From positions 1 to 5,120 of the forward strand of contig JANJSW010000253.1 of assembly GCA_024711415.1 (NCBI GenBank): a stretch of DNA of 5,120 nucleotides, given 5' to 3'. Under the pieces are notes generated by a model. That model was not told the DNA's origin and searched no databases. It saw nothing but the letters and a program-made list of their open reading frames with translations. A program made the translations under genes and the position numbers. The DNA comes from Thermomonas sp. Lineage in GTDB: Bacteria; Pseudomonadota; Gammaproteobacteria; Xanthomonadales; Xanthomonadaceae. Position 1 is the stretch's first letter, and every line of letters starts with the position of its first letter. Shown here in pieces: positions 1 through 5,120 of the stretch.

Positions 1-553
1 CCAGCTCGATGAAGCGGCGCAGTTCCTCGCCATTGAACAGCGGCATCGCCTGGCCCGGGTCGAAGATGAAGGGGATGCCGGCCTCGTGGAATTCCTTCGC
101 GTTCTGCAGCATGCCCTCGTAGCCGTCCGGGCTGACGATGCCGATGGTCACGCCCGGCACGTCCTTCACGTGGTTCTCGTAGCTGCGCATCATCGCGCCC
201 GGATGGAAGGCGGTGATCTGGTTGTTGTCGTGGTCGGTGGTGATGAACGCCTGCGGGGTGAACAGCTCGTCGATCACCTTGACGCGGTCGAGGCTGATGC
301 CCTGCTCGCCGAACCATTCGCGGTACGGGCCGAAGTCCGCGCCCACCGTGGCCATCGGGATGGGGTCGCCGCCGAGCAACTTGAGGTTGTAGGCGATGTT
401 GCCGGCGCAGCCGCCGAACTCGCGGCGCATCCGCGGCACCAGGAAGGACACGTTGAGGATGTGCACCTTGTCCGGCAGGATGTGGTTCTTGAACTGGTCG
501 GGGAACACCATGATGGTGTCGTAAGCCAGGGAACCACAGATCAGGGCAGCCAT
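1..553 (-). CDS. PfkB/ribokinase-superfamily kinase, probably nucleoside (adenosine)-like; N-terminal part
   Basis: The product begins MAALICGSLAYDTIMVF, and 184 codons are present before the left window edge; the family is usually about 300-330 aa. An early Asp (D12) sits where PfkB-family kinases bind the sugar hydroxyls. Residues 47-62 contain GGCAGNIAYNLKLLGG, which fits PfkB signature 1, the glycine-rich substrate-binding stretch. Residues 110-121 (NNQITAFHPGAM) form the lid/core region, and FIFDPGQ at 162-168 fits the Rossmann-like core. The catalytic C-terminal motif (DTxGAGD) would lie beyond the window, so activity cannot be judged here. The family transfers the ATP gamma-phosphate to a sugar or nucleoside in the cytoplasm. 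Related proteobacterial proteins are often annotated as adenosine kinase or carbohydrate kinase; the substrate is inference. The ATG at 551-553 is preceded only by a weak GAG-type ribosome site. The gene is transcribed away from mreB and has no obvious functional tie to cell shape. Confidence 0.88.
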   Translation of the reverse strand, partial: MAALICGSLAYDTIMVFPDQFKNHILPDKVHILNVSFLVPRMRREFGGCAGNIAYNLKLLGGDPIPMATVGADFGPYREWFGEQGISLDRVKVIDELFTPQAFITTDHDNNQITAFHPGAMMRSYENHVKDVPGVTIGIVSPDGYEGMLQNAKEFHEAGIPFIFDPGQAMPLFNGEELRRFIEL

Positions 554-587
554 CGGGAGTCTCGGGAACGCGGACGCAAGGCCGGCC

Positions 588-616
588 ATGATACCCGCCG
601 CCCCGGCGCTTGGCAG
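588..616 (-). promoter_or_regulatory. Putative sigma70-type promoter for the kinase gene
   Basis: On the - strand, CTGCCA (616-611; 4 of 6 match to TTGACA) is followed after exactly 17 bases by TATCAT (593-588; 5 of 6 match to TATAAT). The -10 box ends 34 bases before the kinase ATG, leaving room for a short leader of roughly 25-30 bases. TATCAT stands out as one of the few AT-rich hexamers in this GC-rich gap. The boxes and spacing are seen directly; promoter activity is inferred. The -35 box lies inside the hairpin at 604-621. Confidence 0.45.
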
Positions 617-621
617 CGCCG
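604..621. repeat. Perfect inverted repeat (7-bp stem, 4-base loop) in the divergent intergenic region
   Basis: CGGCGCT-TGGC-AGCGCCG is a perfect dyad. No T-run follows on either strand, so it does not look like an intrinsic terminator, and both flanking genes point away from it. It covers the putative -35 box of the kinase promoter, so it could be a small operator; it could also be chance in GC-rich DNA. Confidence 0.4.
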
Positions 622-646
622 ATGAATGGCCCCGGGACGTGGTTCC

Positions 647-675
647 TTGCCGGCGACGGGGGGCGTTGCTAGGCT
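647..675 (+). promoter_or_regulatory. Putative sigma70-type promoter for mreB and the mre cluster
   Basis: TTGCCG (647-652; 4 of 6 match to TTGACA) and TAGGCT (670-675; keeps the key T, A and final T of TATAAT) are separated by an optimal 17 bases. Transcription would start near 681-684, giving a leader of about 80 bases before the mreB ATG at 762. The long GTG-initiated extension of the mreB frame begins at 690, almost on the predicted transcript start, which argues against using it. This is the only convincing + strand promoter-like pair I see upstream of mreB. Activity is inferred. Confidence 0.4.
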
Positions 676-677
676 AA

Positions 678-1805
<1,128 letters not shown>

Positions 1806-1919
1806 GGAAGCCAGGGGTGAGCGGGGAGGGGTGAGGCGCGCGTAGAACCGGCCTTCGCCGCCTCCACGCCGATGTTGCGCTTTCCCATTTCCCTCACTTC
1901 CTCGGTCCACGCCCCGCCC
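1806..1919 (+). other. mreB-mreC intergenic segment with purine-rich then pyrimidine-rich tracts
   Basis: After the mreB stop comes a purine-rich tract (about 1804-1836, with GGGGAGGGG), followed near 1880-1903 by a pyrimidine-rich tract just ahead of the likely mreC start. GAGGAAG at 1804-1810 is exactly complementary to CTTCCTC at 1897-1903, and there is further partial complementarity (GTGAG/CTCAC). No promoter or intrinsic terminator is convincing, so mreC is probably read through from mreB. The segment 1872-1919 is open in the mreC frame and could instead be the first 16 codons of mreC. Confidence 0.4.
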
Positions 1920-2879
1920 ATGCCCCACGCCGGCCCTTCCGCTTCCCGCCCCGGCGAAATCGCCGGCGTGCTGCGGTTGCTGGTGTTCCTGGTGCTGGCC
2001 TGTGCGCTGATGGTGCTGGATTTCCGCGGCGGCTGGCTGCATGCGGTGCGGGTGCAGGCCGAAGCGGCGATGCAGCCGCTGTGGTGGCTGGCCGGGCTGC
2101 CGTCGCGGGTCGGCGCCAGCCTGCGCGAGAATGCGGTGACCCGCGCCCAGCTGGCCAGCGACAATGCCCGCCTGCGCCAGGCGCTGCTGCTCTCCGCGGC
2201 ACGCAATGCGCGCCTGCGCACCGCCGCGGCCGAGAACGCGCGCCTGCGCGGGCTGCTGGACAGCGCCGAGCGCGGACGCCTGGACGTGCAGCTGGCCAGC
2301 GTGCTCGACGTCGACCTGGATCCCAGCCGCCAGCGCCTGCTGCTGGGCGCCGGCAGCGGCAGCGGCGTGCGGGTCGGGCAGCCGGTGATCGACGCCGGCG
2401 GGCTGATGGGGCAGGTCATCGCCACCACCCCGACCACCGCCACCGTGCTGCTGCTGACCGACCCCGACCATGCGGTGCCGGTGATGGTGGCACGCAGCGG
2501 GGTGCGCCTTGTGGCCTACGGCAACGGCCGCAGCGATGCGCTGCAGCTGACCGACATCCCGCTGTCCGCGGACGTGCGCGAAGGCGACGAGCTGCTCACT
2601 TCCGGCCTGGGCGACCGCTTCCCGCCGGGCTTCGCGGTCGGGCGGATCGGCGCGCTGCGCGCCGACGACAGCCGCGCCTTCCTCAGGGCGCAGGTGAAGC
2701 CGGCCGCGCAACTCGACCGCGGCCGCGATGTGCTGCTGCTGCGCGGCTACCGGCCGGTGGCCGCGGCCAAGCCGGCCCCGGCCGCAACCATCTCGCCCGC
2801 GACCGCGCAGCCAGCGCCCGCCAGCGCCCCGCCGGCGCTACAGCGTCCGCCCGCGCCTGGCCAGGAGCCGCGCCGATGA
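1920..2879 (+). CDS. mreC: MreC, periplasmic cell-shape scaffold protein
   Basis: MreC is a bitopic inner-membrane protein that bridges cytoplasmic MreB and periplasmic PBP2 and stimulates PBP2. From ATG 1920 it has 319 aa. A short cytoplasmic tail with R10 and R19 is followed by one membrane segment (about 16-34, ending VLDF), then a periplasmic linker with PLWWLAGLPSR at 53-63. A coiled coil covers about 68-114 and includes three copies of NARLR (82, 96, 106). The beta-barrel MreC domain follows, with VIDAGGLMGQVI, LLLTDPDHAVPV and LLTSGLGDRFPPGF, all typical of the family. The last 45 or so residues are a Pro/Ala-rich, probably disordered tail. An upstream in-frame ATG at 1872 would give 335 aa. 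I prefer 1920 because 1872-1919 has several A/T-ending codons (TTT, ATT, ACT) unlike the rest; neither start has a Shine-Dalgarno sequence. The stop overlaps mreD by ATGA. Confidence 0.94.
   Translation: MPHAGPSASRPGEIAGVLRLLVFLVLACALMVLDFRGGWLHAVRVQAEAAMQPLWWLAGLPSRVGASLRENAVTRAQLASDNARLRQALLLSAARNARLRTAAAENARLRGLLDSAERGRLDVQLASVLDVDLDPSRQRLLLGAGSGSGVRVGQPVIDAGGLMGQVIATTPTTATVLLLTDPDHAVPVMVARSGVRLVAYGNGRSDALQLTDIPLSADVREGDELLTSGLGDRFPPGFAVGRIGALRADDSRAFLRAQVKPAAQLDRGRDVLLLRGYRPVAAAKPAPAATISPATAQPAPASAPPALQRPPAPGQEPRR
2863..2867 (+). promoter_or_regulatory. Shine-Dalgarno sequence for mreD
   Basis: AGGAG lies 8 bases before the mreD ATG at 2876, inside the last codons of mreC. It is the only clear Shine-Dalgarno sequence among the gene starts in this window and supports the ATGA-overlap start of mreD. 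Confidence 0.75.
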
Positions 2880-3355
2880 GCCGCGCGCGCAACGGCTGGG
2901 TGCTGCCAGTCAGCCTGCTGCTGGCGCTGCTGCTGGGGCTGGTGCCCCTGCCCGGCGTGCTGCAGGCGCTGCGGCCGTACTGGCTGGCGCTGGTGCTGGC
3001 GTACTGGCTGCTGGAAACCCCGGACCGGGTGGGGCTGGGCACGGCGTTCATGCTGGGCCTGCTGGCCGATATCGCCTTCGGCGGACTGCTGGGCGAGCAG
3101 TCGCTGCGGCTGGTGGTGCTGGCCTTCATCCTTGAACGCTTCCGCGCGCGGCTGCGCTTCTTCCCGGTGTCGCAGCAGGCGCTGACCATCGGCGTGCTGC
3201 TGCTCAACGACCGCGTCATCAGCGCCGGCCTGCACCTGTTGACCGGCGTGCCGCAGCTGCCGTGGCTGTACTGGGCGGCGCCGCTGGCCGGCATGCTGCT
3301 GTGGCCTCCGCTGCATCTGCTGCTCGACTTCCTGCGGCTGCGCCGGCCCGGCTGA
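2876..3355 (+). CDS. mreD: MreD, integral membrane cell-shape protein
   Basis: This complete 159-aa, highly hydrophobic protein matches the usual MreD length (about 160 aa). MreD sits in the inner membrane and partners with MreC, modulating the MreC-PBP2 interaction within the elongasome. Likely membrane segments lie at about 8-27, 33-46, 53-72, 76-87, 102-122 and 130-152. The stretch GLLADIAFGGLLGEQSL (61-77) fits the family core, in which an Asp follows GLL and a small-residue loop precedes the next helix. Arg-rich loops (R88-R94) and ends (R3, R5, R154-R157) agree with a cytoplasmic location of those parts. It starts with ATGA overlap on mreC behind a good AGGAG site, so translation is probably coupled. 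Identification rests on position and topology as much as sequence, since MreD is poorly conserved, but the context leaves little doubt. Confidence 0.94.
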   Translation: MSRARNGWVLPVSLLLALLLGLVPLPGVLQALRPYWLALVLAYWLLETPDRVGLGTAFMLGLLADIAFGGLLGEQSLRLVVLAFILERFRARLRFFPVSQQALTIGVLLLNDRVISAGLHLLTGVPQLPWLYWAAPLAGMLLWPPLHLLLDFLRLRRPG

Positions 3356-3358
3356 GCG

Positions 3359-5120
3359 ATGATCCGCCGCGCCCGCCAGATCAAGGACCATGCCGCCGAA
3401 GCCGCGCTGTTCCGGCGCCGGGCGCTGGCCGGTTTCCTGGTCGCGCTGGCCGGGCTGGGCGGGCTGGGCGGCTGGTATTTCCGCCTGCAGGTGCTGCGCC
3501 ACGACGAGTTCGCCACCCGCTCCGAGGCCAACCGCCTGCGGCTGGTGCCGGTGGCGCCGGCGCGCGGGCTGATCTACGACCGCAAGGGCCGCATCCTCGC
3601 CGACAACGTGGCGGCGTGGCGGCTGGAAGCGGTGCCGGAGCGCGCCGGCGACGGTGCCAAGCTGCTGGCCAAATTGCGCGAGGTGGTCGCGCTGGATGCC
3701 GAACAGCAGGCGCAGTTCCTGCGCGACTACAAGGCCGCCCGGCCGTTCAAGCCGGTCACCATCAAGCTGCGCGTGCCGGACGAGGAAGCGGCGCGGTTCG
3801 CGGTGGACCGCTGGCGTTTCCCGGGCGTGGAGCTGGTGCCCTACCTCGGCCGCGTCTATCCCTACGGCGACCTGTTCACGCACGTGGTGGGCTACGTCAG
3901 CCGCATCGACGACAAGGACCTGGCCGCGCTGGGCGATGCCGGCGGCGCCTATACCCACGCCGGCAAGACCGGGCTGGAACGCTATTACGAAACCAGCCTG
4001 CGCGGCCGGCCCGGCTTCCGTCGGCTGGAAACCAACGTCGCCGGACGCACAGTGCGCGCGCTGGACACGCTGCCGGCGGTGCCCGGCACCGACCTGAAGC
4101 TGTCGATCGACGCCGAGCTGCAACGGGCGATGGTGGACGCATTCGGCCAGCTGGAGGGCTCGGCGGTGGCGGTCGATCCGCGCAGTGGCGAGATCCTGGC
4201 GATGGTCAGCCTGCCCTCGTTCGATGCCAACCTGTTCGTCAACGGCATCAGCCACGCCGACTTCAAGGCGCTGAACGACAACCCCTCGCGCCCGCAGTTC
4301 AACCGGGTGGTGCTGGGCGGGGTGGCGCCCGGCTCGACGATCAAGCCGCTGACCGCGCTGGCCGGCCTCGACAGCGGCGTGCGCCAGCCCGACGACCGGA
4401 TCCTGTCGACCGGCGTGTTCCGCCTGCCCGGCATGCGCGGGCGCGGCTGGCTGGACGGCGTGCACGGCTGGACCGACGCGCGCAAGTCGATCTACGAGTC
4501 GGTCAACACCTACTACTACCAGCTGGCGCTGGACTTGGGCGTGCAGCGCTACGACGCGTACATGGCGCGCTACGGGTTCGGCCAGAAGACCGGCATCGAC
4601 CTGGCCGGCGAGATCGAGGGCATCGTGCCGTCGCCGGCAACGAAGATGAAGTACGCCGGGGAGCGCTGGTATCCGGGCGACCTGGTCAACTCGTCTATCG
4701 GCCAGGGTCTCTGGAAGGTGTCGCCGCTGCAGCTCGTGCGCGGCGTCGCCGCGATCGCCGACGGCGGCAATCTGCGCCGCCCGCACCTGGCGATGGAGCG
4801 GCGGGCGGGGTTCGATGCGCCGTGGCAGCGGCTGCCGCAGTCGCCGCCGGTGCGCATCAGTGATCATCCCGGCAATGTGCAGGTGATCCAGGAAGGCATG
4901 GAGATGACCACCGGCGGCTCCGGCACCGCCGCGCGCGTGTTCCGCGGTTCGCCCTACCGTTCCGCCGGCAAGACCGGCACGGCGCAGGTGGTCAACCGCG
5001 GCGCCACTGCGGTCGATCCGCGCTCGCTGCCGCTGTGGAAGCGCCACCGCGCGCTGTACATCGGCTATGCGCCGGCGGAGGCGCCGACCCTCGCGGTGGC
5101 GGTGGCGGTGGAGGGTGGCG
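3359..5120 (+). CDS. mrdA: Penicillin-binding protein 2 (peptidoglycan D,D-transpeptidase of the elongasome), C-terminus cut by the window
   Basis: 587 codons are visible of a family usually about 620-690 aa. PBP2 crosslinks new peptidoglycan during side-wall growth, working with RodA and activated by MreC. A basic cytoplasmic tail (RRARQIK) precedes one membrane anchor at about 22-41. RGLIYDRKG (69-77) begins the pedestal domain, which also holds YPYGDLFTHVVGYVS and GKTGLERYYETSLRG. The transpeptidase domain starts near DLKLSIDAELQ (245-255). Its catalytic motifs are STIK (S326 nucleophile, K329), SVN (381-383) and KTGT (538-541), so the enzyme looks active. Oddities are VAPGSTIK instead of the common YPPGSTxK, and loss of most residues of the zinc site known in some PBP2 proteins. 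The ATG at 3359 lies 3 bases after the mreD stop and lacks a clear Shine-Dalgarno sequence, suggesting translational re-initiation. It could only be confused with FtsI, but the mre context and YPYGD pedestal favour PBP2. rodA would be expected downstream. Confidence 0.96.
   Translation, partial: MIRRARQIKDHAAEAALFRRRALAGFLVALAGLGGLGGWYFRLQVLRHDEFATRSEANRLRLVPVAPARGLIYDRKGRILADNVAAWRLEAVPERAGDGAKLLAKLREVVALDAEQQAQFLRDYKAARPFKPVTIKLRVPDEEAARFAVDRWRFPGVELVPYLGRVYPYGDLFTHVVGYVSRIDDKDLAALGDAGGAYTHAGKTGLERYYETSLRGRPGFRRLETNVAGRTVRALDTLPAVPGTDLKLSIDAELQRAMVDAFGQLEGSAVAVDPRSGEILAMVSLPSFDANLFVNGISHADFKALNDNPSRPQFNRVVLGGVAPGSTIKPLTALAGLDSGVRQPDDRILSTGVFRLPGMRGRGWLDGVHGWTDARKSIYESVNTYYYQLALDLGVQRYDAYMARYGFGQKTGIDLAGEIEGIVPSPATKMKYAGERWYPGDLVNSSIGQGLWKVSPLQLVRGVAAIADGGNLRRPHLAMERRAGFDAPWQRLPQSPPVRISDHPGNVQVIQEGMEMTTGGSGTAARVFRGSPYRSAGKTGTAQVVNRGATAVDPRSLPLWKRHRALYIGYAPAEAPTLAVAVAVEGG

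Noticed and set aside
604..621. Hairpin considered as an intrinsic terminator
   Set aside because: No T-run follows on either strand and both adjacent genes diverge from it, so there is no transcript to end here.
86..625. A 179-codon + strand frame opposite the kinase
   Set aside because: It is Val/His/Arg/Ala-rich and antisense to a recognisable PfkB-family protein.
2747..5047. A 766-codon open frame on the - strand across mreC, mreD and mrdA
   Set aside because: It is a shadow frame with low-complexity Gln/Arg/His/Ala composition opposite well-supported genes; its length only reflects the scarcity of stops in GC-rich DNA.
5091..5118. GGTGGC-type short tandem repeat near the right edge
   Set aside because: It encodes the alternating Ala-Val strand expected near this part of the PBP2 transpeptidase domain; it is codon bias rather than a true repeat element.

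Overview
This is a GC-rich (roughly 70% by eye) chromosomal window with a classic housekeeping gene order: the cell-shape (elongasome) cluster mreB-mreC-mreD-mrdA on the + strand, divergent from a PfkB-family kinase on the - strand. The very high G/C at third codon positions, MreB's near-identity in length and motifs to the E. coli protein, and the style of the MreC and PBP2 sequences suggest a gammaproteobacterium, most likely of the Xanthomonadaceae/Lysobacteraceae (Lysobacter, Luteimonas, Xanthomonas or relatives). That placement is inference from memory of the family, not a search.

Layout. Positions 1-553 (-) hold the N-terminal 184 codons of a PfkB/ribokinase-superfamily kinase that runs off the left edge. 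Positions 554-761 are a divergent intergenic region with one promoter-like element for each direction and a perfect 7-bp hairpin overlapping the kinase -35 box. mreB (762-1805) is complete at 347 aa. A 114-base gap leads to mreC (start taken as 1920, alternative 1872; end 2879). mreC overlaps mreD (2876-3355) by ATGA, and mrdA (PBP2) starts 3 bases after the mreD stop and runs off the right edge after 587 codons, with all three transpeptidase motifs present. rodA would be expected next.

How the genes work together. MreB forms membrane-bound actin-like filaments, MreC and MreD link them across the inner membrane to the periplasm, and PBP2 (with RodA) inserts peptidoglycan along the side wall. 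The tight mreC-mreD-mrdA packing implies co-transcription and translational coupling.

No mobile element, CRISPR array, RNA gene or clearly new system is visible. The points most worth a second look are the apparent loss of most PBP2 zinc-site ligands, the pyrimidine-rich leaders without Shine-Dalgarno sequence before mreB and mreC, the NARLR repeats in the MreC coiled coil, and the organised divergent promoter region.
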